From Cucumis sativus (taxonomy: Eukaryota; Streptophyta; Magnoliopsida; Cucurbitales; Cucurbitaceae), in contig NC_026659.2 of the NCBI RefSeq assembly GCF_000004075.3, positions 1,798,001 to 1,862,000 on the forward strand: DNA of 64,000 nucleotides. Direction: 5' to 3'. The notes below the pieces were generated by a model, which was not told the origin of the DNA, ran no database searches, and saw only the letters and a list, made by a program, of their open reading frames with translations. The translations under genes and the position numbers were made by a program. Every line of letters starts with the position of its first letter. Within the stretch, counting starts at the first letter, position 1. Positions 49,401 through 61,392 of this stretch are shown here, piece after piece.

Positions 49401-50134
49401 ACATGAATATGATCTCCACCAATCAGATACAACACTTTACCTAGTACATGAAAGTGCATACCATGATTTTTCTGTCTATCAATAACAACTTGGACTATAC
49501 AGTGAATGCAAAAAAGTAGACTATTATCTTAGCAATAATGATCCAAGCTAGTATTTGCAGTGGATCCACCTGTTAAGTAATCCATACATCACGATAAGTT
49601 CAAATGATCATACTCCCACATTTTCAAATGATCATACTCCCACATTTATTGTATTAGTCTAACCTTTCTAACCCAAGACTCATAAAAGCGTAGGCCTATG
49701 ACAGTAATGTTTTCGGTAATGCATCATTTTGTTGGAACTACTAGTATATATAGCATTTATTTTAAATACTGAAATTCTTGTCATATGATATCTCTCAACT
49801 TTGCTTGAATGGTTAAAAACTGAAAAAGTTTCTTTCTGTGGATTTCATTTACTACTAAATGACTTCAATTCCTTGTTGACTGATTAGGCCAATAGTAAGA
49901 GATTTGGTGGATGATGTAATAACTGTGGAGGACATAGAGATAGTTGAAGCAATGAGACTTTGTCTTGAAATTCTGAAAGTTGTTGTGGAACCAAGTGGGG
50001 CAATAGGTCTTGCTGCTGTTCTCTCTGATAGTTTCAAGCAAAACCCTTCATGGAAGGATTGCAACTCCATTGGCATTATACTTTCTGGAGGTAATGTTGA
50101 TCTTGGCATGCTTTGGAATTCTTACAAAAATTGA
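46415..50134 (+). CDS. SR: serine racemase, left tandem copy, with a substituted PLP-phosphate loop
   Basis: Six exons: 46415-46590, 47031-47117, 47194-47424, 48545-48618, 48744-48930 and 49888-50134 (TGA), giving 333 residues with an intact frame. It is a fold-type II PLP enzyme. The PLP Lys is in [12 protein letters not shown], followed by [12 protein letters not shown], the metal/allosteric region and [12 protein letters not shown]. Serine racemase interconverts L- and D-serine and also dehydrates serine to pyruvate. Oddities: the glycine loop that holds the PLP phosphate reads PISGGDLISG instead of the usual PISGGGLISG, because codon GAT at exon 5 replaces GGT. HQTQV replaces HQTPV, KQFFFK replaces KQLFFK, and GVRAFLDDL replaces GLRAFLGNL. 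The leader is 36 bases shorter than in copy 2. The gene may be losing or changing activity; expression is unknown. Confidence 0.88.
47500..48370 (-). mobile_element. antisense LINE (non-LTR retrotransposon) 3' fragment in serine racemase intron 3, left copy
   Basis: The minus strand shows decayed pieces of a plant LINE ORF2 C-terminus. [14 protein letters not shown] and [16 protein letters not shown]-type sequence (from about 48350) is followed by a zinc-binding reverse-transcriptase tail with a CPLF...EDSQHFF-like pattern in shifted frames, and further on SIQDIC. Stops and frameshifts are frequent, so it is dead. The same fragment is present in the other copy. Confidence 0.6.
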
Positions 50135-53100
50135 AGCTCGATTCTCGATTGTTGATCTGCCTATGCTTCTTCTTTGAGACCTTAGCATTTGATTTTTCAT
50201 TCCTTGGGAGACTTGTTTTCAATCCTTACTGATCATATGAGCAGATATAGACTTTTTTTTTTTTGGGTTTAAATGTTCACGCTGTTAGTTTCTTCTTGTA
50301 TAGATTGATTATATAACGATGGAAAACGGAGTTTGACATGCTACAATATGGAAATAACTTCAATTCCAAGAAGTCATATTTGTTGGAACATTACTTAGTA
50401 GAATCAGATCAATGTTTTGAAAATGGATACTAATTAAAAGAATGGTTTAAAATGTATTTAAACAACAAAACAATTCCAGTTACCAATTCAACATTTGGTT
50501 AAACACATGTTTTAACTTCTAGCATAAATTCTGAATAATTATTATGGTACATACGATATTATGTGATTTATAGTATGTATATTATTATACAAATTTAGAA
50601 GAGTTGTAACTACCCTTATATTTGTGTTGCAACACATTACAAATTTTGCACCATATCAATACACCGTTCAAAATTTGATTTAAGTATAACGTTGTTGCAT
50701 GTGGTTACTAATGAAATATATTGAATCATTTTGAAAAATATCAAATACCTTAAACTTTTTTTAAATGAGTTTATTTTTTCTTTTAATTTAAACATTTTAA
50801 AGCAATCCAAACACACCTACTCTTTTATATAGTATGATATTTGGTATATTTTCATTTTTAGAAAAATAATCAATAGTAAAAAATATCATCCACTGAATCA
50901 AACCGAAGAATTAAATCTATATTGAAAAAAAAATCCAAACATAAAAATATATATTTAGTCCATATGACATTTCATAGAGAATTATTTTCTCGAGTTTTTT
51001 CAAGAATAATAAAAATATAAACTATTTACACTCTGACACAAAAAACTAAAGAAAGATTCATAATTATTCATTTTGTCATGTAAATAGTTTGTCCATTTTA
51101 TCATAGTTAACAATTCTCGCGATAAATGTTTAACGATTTTTTTTCTTTTTTTGTTATTTATAGAGTTTGATTAATTTTGATTTGCATGTTATCATTTTTA
51201 TTTTAAACTATTTTAAATTGTGAAATTTAAATATGTTATTTTTGGATAGACTAATATATATATATATATGATAGTCTATCTTAGACCTATCAATATTTTG
51301 TTATATTTTGTTATAATTTTAAAAATTATGTCTTTGTCACGTATTGATTGTATATATAAACTCTTTCATTAGTAATATGGATAAATAAGTTTGTGGTTCA
51401 TAACTCAAAACTCATATTTATAAATAGAAGAAATTGATATATCCACGTGTAGATGGATATTTCCATTCTTGTGCTATCGAGCAAAAGTTCGAATCTTCAA
51501 AGTTCCATTCCATATGGTCAATTTCTTTTTTATTGTCGCGCTCAACAGCGGGAACGGATTCAGCGAGAAAGGCAACCACAATTTCAACGGTGACACAGAA
51601 TTTATTTGCCATCTTCCACCAGGAAGAAGCATATAAACTTTTTTTTACTAATCAGCGCTCAAGTATTGTAAGTTCATGACATTTCTTTGAACTTTTATTC
51701 CTAATTTTCTGTTCTAATTACAGATTATTTTTACGTGGACAGTGTAGTTAGCAAAGAAATTGAATCCTTATTCCTTACAGCGCAGATGTGATTTCAGTGA
51801 AAGTAAAACAGAGTCTCAGGTAATTTCTTATGACTTATTCTCAGATTGAGCCGAAAATTTGATGTGCTTGATGATTTCTCCTTCTTGTTTTTTGTATTTA
51901 TTTCGCAAATTAGAAGGAATAGAATCCAAATTTTATTTTGGATGTTAAATTTTGAACAGATGGGTTTGTTATTTTGGTGGGGTTAAAGAGGAATTAGCTC
52001 ATCAGGGATTGTTTGGTTTAAATTTGTAATAAAGTGATAAAAAAGTTTAGACATTCTTAATTTTTTCCTTTTGACTTTTAAAATTTAAAATATAAATACC
52101 ACTGCCATTCCATTTTCGACGAATGTTTTTAAAAATGAAGATAAATTTTGAAAAGTAAATAAAGTAATTTTGAAAAGCTTGTTTTTGCTTTTAAAATACT
52201 GTTTAAGTGTTTCTTTAAGAACTGTGAAAACTATAATTAGAAAATTGAGAGGAAATGTAAATTCCAAAAACAAAAAGTAAGGAATGAACGCACTGTTTGG
52301 TAATCCTGTGGTTTTGGGTTTTTTTAAAATTACGAGTCTATGACTATAAGCACACCTTAAACCTCTAAATTATTTGCTTTTGTTATCTACTATTTAGTAT
52401 TTACTGTTGATTTAAAAAACCGAGCCATAGTTTTGAAAACTAAAAAGGTAGTATTAAAAACTTGATTTAATTAATATTTTTTTTTTAAAAAAAACATAAT
52501 TGCTTCAGTTATTAGTCTAGACTATTCTATCACTGTAAATTTAATCTAGGAGGCAAATGCTCCTTCAAATTTTGTTTAAATACACGAAAAATGCTTTAGG
52601 CAACTAAAGTGGCCTATTGAAACTAGGAAGTCTAGTTTTGTGTAGCGTGTTTTGGTATTTTGTTGACTAACGAGTATTACTAACTTGATTTGGTGTTTGT
52701 TTTATGAGTTTGTAATTTGAAGAAGTAAATATTTTGTTTGAGAGATAGACAGTATTAAGGATCTTAATCTTATTAACAAACTTGTATTTGGGATGAATGT
52801 ACTTATACTATAAAATTATAATCCATGAGCTAAATTATCCTTGGAGTTTTTTTTGTATTAAAAAGCTATATGCAACTCAGCATGTCCTTGGAAAATGTAT
52901 TTATTTATCACAAGAAATGGCAACCAAAATTTGTATTCATAATGTCAATTCAGTTTCAAGCCATTAGTCAAATGAAATGAATTTGGCTTAACATGGAGAG
53001 TCGTTTTCCTTTGTTAACTTAGAAAAGCCATCCACTGTGTCGCTAAGGTGTATGTTTGAACCATAATTTTTGTCAACTGACAATTGTGGTTGCTGTTGCT

Positions 53101-53158
53101 ATCAGGATTGGAGATTTTTTCTGAACTTTTTTCAGGTGTGCCGTTTCTTGCTGTTAAA
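50135..53158. other. spacer between the serine racemase copies, including the duplication junction
   Basis: Holds the 3' flank of copy 1 up to about 51130, then the 5' flank of copy 2 from about 51230. The junction lies near 51130-51250, an AT-rich stretch with (TA)n and an AGTCTATCTTAGAC-like MITE fragment that also occurs near 44208 at the start of copy 1. No additional gene is seen. Confidence 0.6.
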
Positions 53159-56100
53159 ATGAACGTGGAGAGTCAAAATAAGAAGAAAGAGTATGCTGCT
53201 GATATTTCCTCCATAAAGGAAGCCCGGATACGTATTCGACCTTTCATCCATCAAACCCCAGTTTTTTCATCTGAAACTATCAATGCTGCTTCAGGAAAAC
53301 AACTTTTCTTCAAATGTGAATGTTTCCAGAAGGGGTGAGTAGCTTAACCAATGTTGAAAGATTATAAGGTTCTGATTCAAATGGTGTGTGGTCTTTTTAA
53401 TGCTGACATGCACAGTAACATTTAAACTTATTTTCAGTTTCAACGTAACTGACTCTTGAAATCTATTATGAAATGTGTTATCTTGTTTCTAAGTCAAAAG
53501 CCATCTTTTAAAGATAAATGGACAGGTGATGATTCATCTTTTGAAGAAACGACGTTACTTGATATTTTAGATATATTAGTTCTAAATCATCTCTCTTAGA
53601 TTATTATTCAATAGTTAATAGGTACAATGTAAATTTGATTATTTCAAAGTTTGTATGAAAAGCTCTTCTTGCCATGTTGCTGTTGGTACTTTTGCTAAGA
53701 GTACTCTTTGTGAAGTCAAGTCAAGGATAAGTTGAAAATGTCTGTGAGCTATTCTATCATAATTTTGAAATAAATTTGTCATAATATTAAAGGTAGGAGA
53801 GAGAATTATGGTTTCTAATGGAAATCTAATGGTTTATTATTTGGCTATTCAGTGGAGCTTTCAAATTCAGAGGTGCCTGCAATGCTATATATTCACTTGA
53901 TGAGGGCGAGGCTGCTAAAGGGGTTGTGACACATAGCAGGTCCACTCTGGACTACACAATATACTTCTTTGAAGCTTTTTGAGAACATTTAACTGATAAT
54001 GCTCTCCAAAATTAGTGGCAACCATGCTGCAGCTTTGTCTTTGGCTGCAAAACTGCGCGGAATCCCTGCATATATAGTTATACCAGAAAATGCTCCAAAA
54101 TGTAAAGTTGAAAATGTGATACGTTATGGTGGTCAGATTATTTGGAGCAAAAGCGCAATACAGTCAAGGGAATCGGTTGCTGCGAGGGTTATGCAAGAAA
54201 CTGGTGCACTTCTCATACACCCATATAATGATGGGCGCATAATAAGGTAAAATAATGTTAATATTGTTTTGTTTAACTGTCTTTGGAAGTACTCATGATG
54301 ATTTCTCAAAGTACAAATCTTTATTTACTTTTAATTTTTTTATCCCTATTTTGAAAATGGATACAAAGTTTGTTAGTGAAACAATGAAAGAGACGAGTGC
54401 TGAAAGCCAAATGTAGAAACAATTAAAACTTGCCTTGAAACTGAACAAAACAATCAAGTGTCTTTGATAAGTTTTCCCTATTTTATAAAGACAAATATCT
54501 TGAATGGAAAGGTCTGCAAATAATTTGGAGAGCAAGTACCAAAAAGAAGCTTTAACCGAGCAATTTTACAAGGTTCAGATCAATTGGTTTAGGTTTGATT
54601 CCTTTCAAAACAAATTTTGGAGAGGATGGCTTTAACCGCATTTCACCACACCAACTGACATTGAGGCTTCAAGAAAGGACCCACAAGAATCTAAACGACA
54701 TTTTCCTTAAAACCATCACAAAATATCCACTGGATCCTGAAAGTTGAAAACAACTTGAGACAAGAAGCCATGGAACAACACCATTCATAGAAAAAATGTT
54801 GAGGATCTTCATTGGCCGAGAACAAAGAGGACACATAGAGGATAATGAGGTGTTAGAAGGTAGCTTCTTTTGAAGTACATTAGAACAATTGAGTGCCCCA
54901 TAAATCATAATCCATGTGAGTAAATAGATTTCTACAGAGCCTTTTGCAACAACTTATCCATAGTAGAAGAGACAGGCAAGTGCTTGAAAATGGAATTAAC
55001 AGAAAACTGACATTTGAAACTTTAAAAACTCAGAACTTAATCATCCTTTAAAAATCTTTTAAAAGATATTTGACCAGAAACGAGTGATATCATACCAATT
55101 ATCAAGAATAGAGCCTTTCAGATTTGAAGAAATTCTTGAAAGGCTTGGAAAAATGGAGCCCAAAGAACTACTGTCCAGCCAAGTATCATGCTAAAAGGAA
55201 ATTATACTGCCGTTTCTGAGCTTTTATCACTATTCTTAACGCATTCTTTTATTTGACTAATTTTAATTTGTTGTTTCGTCACAAGACTAGTTTTCATAAC
55301 AAGAACTTGGTTTTACTCAACTGAAATGGATATGTTATGGCATGTTGATCGCTCTTGCAGTGGGCAAGGTACCATCTCGTTGGAGCTTCTGGAACAAGTC
55401 CCACAATTAGACACTTTAATCGTTCCCATAAGTGGTTTGTTTGCTTGGATCGTTTTATACCTTTCAATTTTCATTGTTAATTTTATGCATTATCATAGTT
55501 GATAATATCCCATTGGGACAGGCTTGTTCTTTTCTGAAACCCTTCACCATGAAAATGTAGGTGGTGGTTTGATATCAGGAATTTCAGTGGCTGCAAAGGC
55601 CATCAATCCTGCCATCCGGATTTTTGCTGCAGAACCTAAGGGAGCTAATGATGCAGCCATGTCAAAAGCAGCTGGTAAGATAGTAACACTGCCAGAAACC
55701 ACCACCATAGCCGATGGTCTTCGAGCTTTTCTCGGCAACCTGACCTGGTAATATAACTTCTCTCTTATTTAAATTTTCATCAACGTTAGAAATTGTTTGA
55801 CTCGTGGATTTAATTATAGGGAAATTTAGTCCCTTTCTCTCCTACAAGTGATTACTATTTATCTCTTGCAAAGCATACTGCAAACCCTCTTTAGTTTCAT
55901 TCAACTACTCTTTGTACTATTTTTCTCTTCTTCTCATTCTTTCATTTATAGTTTGCCTCTTCATATTCTTAATGATTAAGTTTTATCATTAATACTTTGT
56001 TCCCACCCATTTGCAAATTTTCTCTTGTTTATATTGTAAACTAATTTTAATCATAAACTTGAGAACCACCGATAGAAACAGAAGCATGTAATTCAGTAGA

Positions 56101-56863
56101 AATTGAAGTGTACTTCCCTCCCTTGTGGTAGTAAATTAAACTGATGTTTCTTTCTCCTTCAAGTTTATCTACTATACTACAGTACCAACATGAATATGAT
56201 TTCCACCAATCATACCATGACTTTTCTGTCTATCAATAACAACTTGGACTACTGAGTGAATGCAAAATAGTAGACTACTATCTTAGCAATAATGAACCAA
56301 CCTAGACTTTGCATTGGATCCATCTGTTAAGTAATCCATACATCACGATAAGTTCAAATGATCATACTCCCACATTTATTGTATTAATCTAACCTTTCTA
56401 ACCCAAGACTCATAAAAGCGTAGGCCTATGACAGTAATGTTTTCGCTAATGCATCATTTTGTTGGAACTACTAGTATATATAGCATTTATTTTAAATACT
56501 GAAATTCTTGTCATATGATATCTCTCAACTTTGCTTGAATGGTTAAAAACTGATCAAGATTCTTTCTGTGGATTTCATTTACTACTAAATGACTTAATTC
56601 CTTGTTGAATGATTAGGCCAATAGTAAGAGATTTGGTGGATGATGTAATAACTGTGGAGGACACAGAGATAGTTGAAGCAATGAGACTTTGTCTTGAAAT
56701 TCTGAAAGTTGTTGTGGAACCAAGTGGGGCAATAGGTCTTGCTGCTGTTCTCTCTGATAGTTTCAAGCAAAACCCTTCATGGAAGGATTGCAACTCCATT
56801 GGCATTATACTTTCTGGAGGTAATGTTGATCTTGGCATGCTTTGGAATTCTTACAAAAAATGA
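53159..56863 (+). CDS. SR: serine racemase, right tandem copy (conserved form)
   Basis: Six exons: 53159-53334, 53853-53939, 54016-54246, 55361-55434, 55561-55747 and 56617-56863 (TGA), giving 333 residues with the same exon lengths as the left copy. Key residues are as expected for a fold-type II PLP enzyme: [12 protein letters not shown] with the Schiff-base Lys, SSGNHAAAL, the phosphate loop PISGGGLISG, and [12 protein letters not shown]. The product interconverts L- and D-serine and has serine dehydratase activity, probably cytosolic, since no targeting peptide is seen. The ATG at 53159 gives the family-typical short N-terminus ([20 protein letters not shown]). A polypyrimidine-AG at 53126-53135, 24 bases upstream, could be the acceptor of a leader intron. 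Of about eleven amino-acid differences between the copies, this copy usually carries the residue I recall from other plants. Confidence 0.9.
54320..55195 (-). mobile_element. antisense LINE 3' fragment in serine racemase intron 3, right copy
   Basis: Same decayed LINE ORF2 tail as in the left copy, at the same intron position and orientation. The zinc-binding part reads CPLCSRPMK here, keeping a Cys that is Phe in the left copy. It must have inserted before the tandem duplication. Confidence 0.6.
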
Positions 56864-58178
56864 AGCTCGATCCTCATTTATGGATTCTCGATTGTTGATC
56901 TGCCGATGCTTCTTCTGTGAGCCCTTACCATTTGACTTTTCATTCCTTGGGAGACTTGTTTTCAATCCTTGCTGATCATGTGAGCAAATATAGTCAGTTG
57001 ATTCCTGCAGGTTGCAATCATTTTTTTTTTTTTTTTGGTTTAAATGTTTACACTGTTAGTTTCTTCTTTGATAGATTGATTTTAACGATGGAAAATGGAG
57101 TTTGACATGCTATAATATGGAAATAACTTCAATTCCAAGAAGTCATATTTGTTGGAACATTAATATGGAACATTACTTGGTAGAAACAGAATGTTTTGAA
57201 ACTGGATACTAATTAAAAGAATGGTTTAAAATGTATTTAAATAATAAAAATAATTCCAGTTACCAATTAAACATTTATTTCAACTTCTAGCATAAATTCT
57301 GAATAATTAATATGGTTCGATATTATGTGATTTATAGTATGTGTAGTATTTTACAAATTTAGAAGATTTGTAACGACCCTTATATTTGTGTTGATACACA
57401 TTACAAATTTTCTTATTTTTCTGTAACAATTATGAAATCTATCATTATGGACAAAATGATTCTCTTATCCATCGGTTCAATCTCAGCCTATATATCATTT
57501 AGAACTATCTACTGTACTTGTACGTATATTTGCACGATATCACTGTTCAAAATTTGATTTAAGTATAACGTTGGTGTATCAATAGTTATTGATTACTAAT
57601 AAAATATATTTTGATGATAATTTAGAGGTAGTAAATTCGGTGATAATTTTGGTATATGAGTTGCATAATATACATGATGAAATATGATAAAATATAAAAA
57701 ATGCACAGTATATATCATAACATAGGATACTGATATATATGTCAATAGGACAATGGAGAAAATTTTTATTTAAGAAAAACCATTCCTAGATTTGTTTTTC
57801 ATATTAAAAAAAAATTCATCAAAGTTTGGAAAAATAGAACAAGATAATATGTATTTTTTATACGGGGGTGACATAATTAAAAATGTAATTAAGATACATC
57901 ATTGAATCGAAGTGAAAAGAATTTTTTCAACAATAATAAAAAATACAAACTGTTTTTTAAAAAAATCAGTAAAAACAAAATTATTATGATTTTGCGACAA
58001 ATAGTTTATCTATTTGGTCATCTTTCACAATTTTTCAATTAAAAATTAAGAATTATCATTGTTATTAATAATTATTATTTCAATTTCCCGTATTTCTTTT
58101 CCTATTTCAATAGTGAGTTAAAGACGACGACGTTTAAGCTTTGGTTTCCTAATTGTGAACTTGCTCCAAATTTTTGTA
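56864..58178. other. intergenic between serine racemase copy 2 and NOB1
   Basis: Contains the 3' flank of the duplicated unit (to about 58040), a T-rich run near 57021-57036, and AT-rich sequence leading into the NOB1 promoter. No gene is seen. Confidence 0.6.
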
Positions 58179-58193
58179 GGGTTTTAGGGTTTC
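58179..58193 (-). promoter_or_regulatory. double telo-box upstream of NOB1
   Basis: AGGGTTTTAGGGTTT lies about 60 bases before the NOB1 ATG at 58255. In reverse orientation it reads AAACCCTAAAACCCT, a telo-box with a second half-copy. Telo-boxes mark ribosome-biogenesis promoters in plants. Confidence 0.65.
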
Positions 58194-58254
58194 AATCAGT
58201 ATCACTTTGCTTCATCAACCTCTCAATTCTGTTCTTCCTCTTCTTCTTACGGCC

Positions 58255-61200
58255 ATGGAGACCCCTTCTCCGGCTTCATGCTGGAGCAATGTTGTGAAAA
58301 CTCAACCAGCACCGAAGCCTCAGCATCAGACTCCGTCCTCCTCCGTTCAAGTGTTCGCCGATAGCTGTAAGTCCAGTAAAGGCGTTGCTGTTGCCGTTGT
58401 TGATGCCAACGCCATTATCCAAGGAGGAGACAAGCTTTCCTCCTCTGCCGATAAGTTTGTTTCAGTTCCTGAGGTTTTGGATGAGATTCGTGATCCCGTG
58501 TCTCGCCATAGGCTCGCCTTTGTTCCCTTCACTCTTGAATCCATGGATCCCTCTCCTGACGCTCTTAATAAAGGTAGAATTCTGAATTATAGTCTCTCTA
58601 TGTTGTTACAGACTCATCGTGTTGTTACTTCAAAGTTGAACTGATTGTTGTTTATAAGGAATGCTAGGATTTAAGGTTTAAGGTTTATTGCTGTTAGACT
58701 GTGTTTTAGGTGACTTTGAGAGGCAGGATTTTATGTTATTGAAGAGATTACTTTTTAAACGGTTTCTAAAATTTTCAGCCTGGCTAAATACCACATTTTT
58801 TTAGAATTGATTTCAGTTGGTTAAACCGTCCTTTGCCCGTTCACCAAAAAGTCATTACTCGTGGATTCCAGTGATTGGAAGCTGGTCAAGATCCTCCATT
58901 GATTAACTAGTTTAGCTATATAGCCTTAGCCCACTCCAAGGCGTTGGGGGATGATGACAAGAGTTATACGTAATTAAGTTTTCAACTTGGGGGTTACCCA
59001 GTGCATGGGAGAGTATCTCCAATTATGTTGAACTTTTACCACCAGGCACCCCTTGATTGAGAAAGCTAATGATTAAGTAGTACTAACTCTGGCCTCTTAC
59101 TGCAAAGAAAATGTGAAGCATGCAAAATAAGTCTAACTTGGTGGTAGCCTTCTGAAATCGGTCTTTCCTAGTTGAATACTCTGAGAACCTATTACTGTTG
59201 ATATCATAGTTGTTTCTGCCGTCTTAAAGTATTTTCTGTTGAATCTTACAGTAATCAAGTTTGCAAGGGCTACTGGTGACTTACAGACGCTTTCAGATGT
59301 TGATATTAAACTTATTGCTCTCACTTACACATTGGAGACTCAGATTCATGGGACTAAACATCTTCGTGAGTGTCCTCCCCCTGTTCACATGGTTAATACA
59401 AAGAGGTTACCTGAGAAAGACATGCCTGGTTGGGGATCCAACGTTCCTAATCTGGAAGAATGGGAAGCGTTAGAGCAAGATGCTGATGATCCGTCCCGTT
59501 TGACATCAAAGATTCTGCCTCTGCAGGATTTAAACCTGAACATCATCCCTTCAGATGGCCAATCTGAAGATCTTTCACTAGAGCACAAGGATGATGATAA
59601 CTTGGAGCATCTAGATGAAACTGAGAGTGATTCAAGAAGATCAAGGAGATATCCTCCGAAGAAGAAGGAAATTAATATTGAAGGGAAGAAGATGGTGGCC
59701 GATGGAATTGATGCATCTCAGGGACAATATGATGATAATGAGGGCGACTGGACACCTGCTGTCAGTCGAAGCACTCAGAGAAGGTATCATAGGAGGAAAG
59801 CTAGACGTGAATATTATGAGTCCTTGGCTGAAAAGGATAGTCAGCAAGATGTTGAAACCACAAATGGTGACATCCACGTGGAATTCAATGGGTCAGGTCA
59901 ATCAGAGGATAAAATCTCTGAACTGCCAAATACTGGAAATGGGAATGAGAGCCAGATAGGAGAAGGAACAAACAATAATGAAAATATCTCAGAAATTTTG
60001 AAGCAGATGAGGCTTGAGGAAGATTCATTAAATGCTCTTCATATGAGCGCCTCCACAAAAGAAGGGTCTGATGAAAGTGAAGGGGAGAATGCAGTGGCTG
60101 TTGAGGGCACCAAAGATGCAGAAAAGGATGAAATGGAGCACATGGAAGATGCAAGTCAGACCAATGAAAGTGTCGACATGTCAAATGTAGATGATGTTAG
60201 CAGTGATCAGAGTTGGATGCTGAGGTCCTTGTCTGAATCAAGTGTAGCTTGTGTCACTGGCGATTATGCAATGCAGAACGTTCTTCTGCAAATGGGTTTA
60301 CGATTGTTGGCTCCTGGAGGAATGCAGATCCGGCAACTTCACAGGTATGTATATTTAGTGGGCGATCTGATATTATGTGTGCCTCAACACTTTGTTAATT
60401 CACTAATTATCAATTGTTTAACCAACTTCATCAGTCAAAAACTACAACTTTTATTCCCTTTTCTGATCCACCTGAGTTCTGACAACCCCCAACAACCTTT
60501 GTCCAACCGATGGTTTAGTCGTTTTCATTTCTTACAACTCTAGCTAACTTTTAGGCTTATGAGTCGGTGTTAATTCTGCCTTGTATATTGATTGAGTAGC
60601 TTGTGATTAAGTCATCATGTAATGCAATTACGTACCCAAATGTTTACAATATGTGCTCTCAGGTGGATTTTGAAATGCCACGCCTGCTACAATGTCACAG
60701 CTGAAATTGGAAGGATATTTTGCCCAAAGTGTGGAAATGGTGGAACTTTGCGCAAGGTAGCTGTTACAGTTGGCGAGAATGGAGTTGTGTTAGCTGCCCG
60801 TAAGCCAAGGATTACTCTGCGAGGCACAAAAGTGAGTATTCCTCAGTGTTGTCCTTGAGAATAATATATATATATATACACATAATTTTAATATTAGATG
60901 TTTTTACTCACGAACAGTCTGATAATCAGTGGATTGTTTTAAATTTTAAGGCTACTCTAACCATCTTGAGGTATGCATTTTTTTTTCCTTTTATGTACAG
61001 TTTTCACTTCCCCTACCGCAAGGTGGAAGGGATGCCATTACCAAAAATCTTGTTTTACGTGAAGATCAACTCCCACAGAAGTTTCTTCATCCAAAAACCA
61101 AGAAGAAAGTCAATAAGCAGGTTCTTTTCAATCAAACTTGCCTTTCGTTTTTTATCATTATCCTGTCATTTTCTTCAAGATTTCACCTGAACTTCACATA

Positions 61201-61392
61201 ACCAAGTAATCTATTTTCCATTTTTTTACCATTTTTCAGGGCGATGAATTTTTTGCTGTGGATGATTTCTTCAGCCACCACAATACTGACAAGAGAGCTC
61301 CTTTGCAGCCTCCCGTAAGGCAAGCTTTGGCTGTCTTCAGTGGAAAGAGAAATCCAAATGATAACCATTACTCTCGATCTAAGCATAGATAG
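58255..61392 (+). CDS. NOB1: NOB1, 20S pre-rRNA D-site endonuclease
   Basis: Five exons: 58255-58573, 59252-60344, 60663-60831, 61001-61120 and 61240-61392 (TAG), giving 617 residues, normal for plant NOB1. The PIN endonuclease domain spans exon 1 and early exon 2 (VAVVDANAIIQGG with the first catalytic Asp; SVPEVLDEIRD; TGDLQTLSDVDIKLIALTY with further acids). A long acidic, poorly conserved linker follows. The zinc ribbon is in exon 3 (CHACYNVT ... CPKCGNGG, two CxxC pairs). The C-terminal block has GGRDAITKNLVLREDQL and a KTKKKVNK basic stretch. NOB1 cleaves the 3' end of 18S rRNA in late pre-40S particles together with PNO1. The start at 58255 gives METPSPASCWSNVV; an earlier TTG is not used. 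I recall that its Arabidopsis homologue lies next to an LRR-RLK like the one that follows here. Confidence 0.95.

Larger units (their letters stand above)
44200..51130 (+). repeat. tandem duplication unit, left copy
   Basis: This stretch and 51230-58040 align head to tail with an offset of about 6.7 to 6.9 kb. The six coding exons and all introns of a serine racemase gene match, as do 5' flank blocks (for example TGTAGATGGATATTT near 44590 and 51450) and 3' flank blocks (AAAATTTGATTTAAGTATAA near 50665 and 57550; ACAAATAGTTT-like near 51085 and 57995). Exons are almost identical, while introns differ by many substitutions and indels. Outer boundaries are approximate. Confidence 0.85.
51230..58040 (+). 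repeat. tandem duplication unit, right copy
   Basis: Second head-to-tail copy of the serine racemase unit (see 44200-51130). Copy-specific indels include about 55 extra bases in intron 1 near 53515-53570 and about 120 extra bases in the 3' flank near 57415-57535. About 80 bases of intron 5 present at about 49195-49275 of copy 1 are missing here. Confidence 0.85.

Noticed and set aside
46415-50134. Left serine racemase as a frameshifted pseudogene
   Set aside because: All six exons keep phase and all splice sites are canonical. Only substitutions are odd, so I call it an intact gene with a suspect active-site loop.
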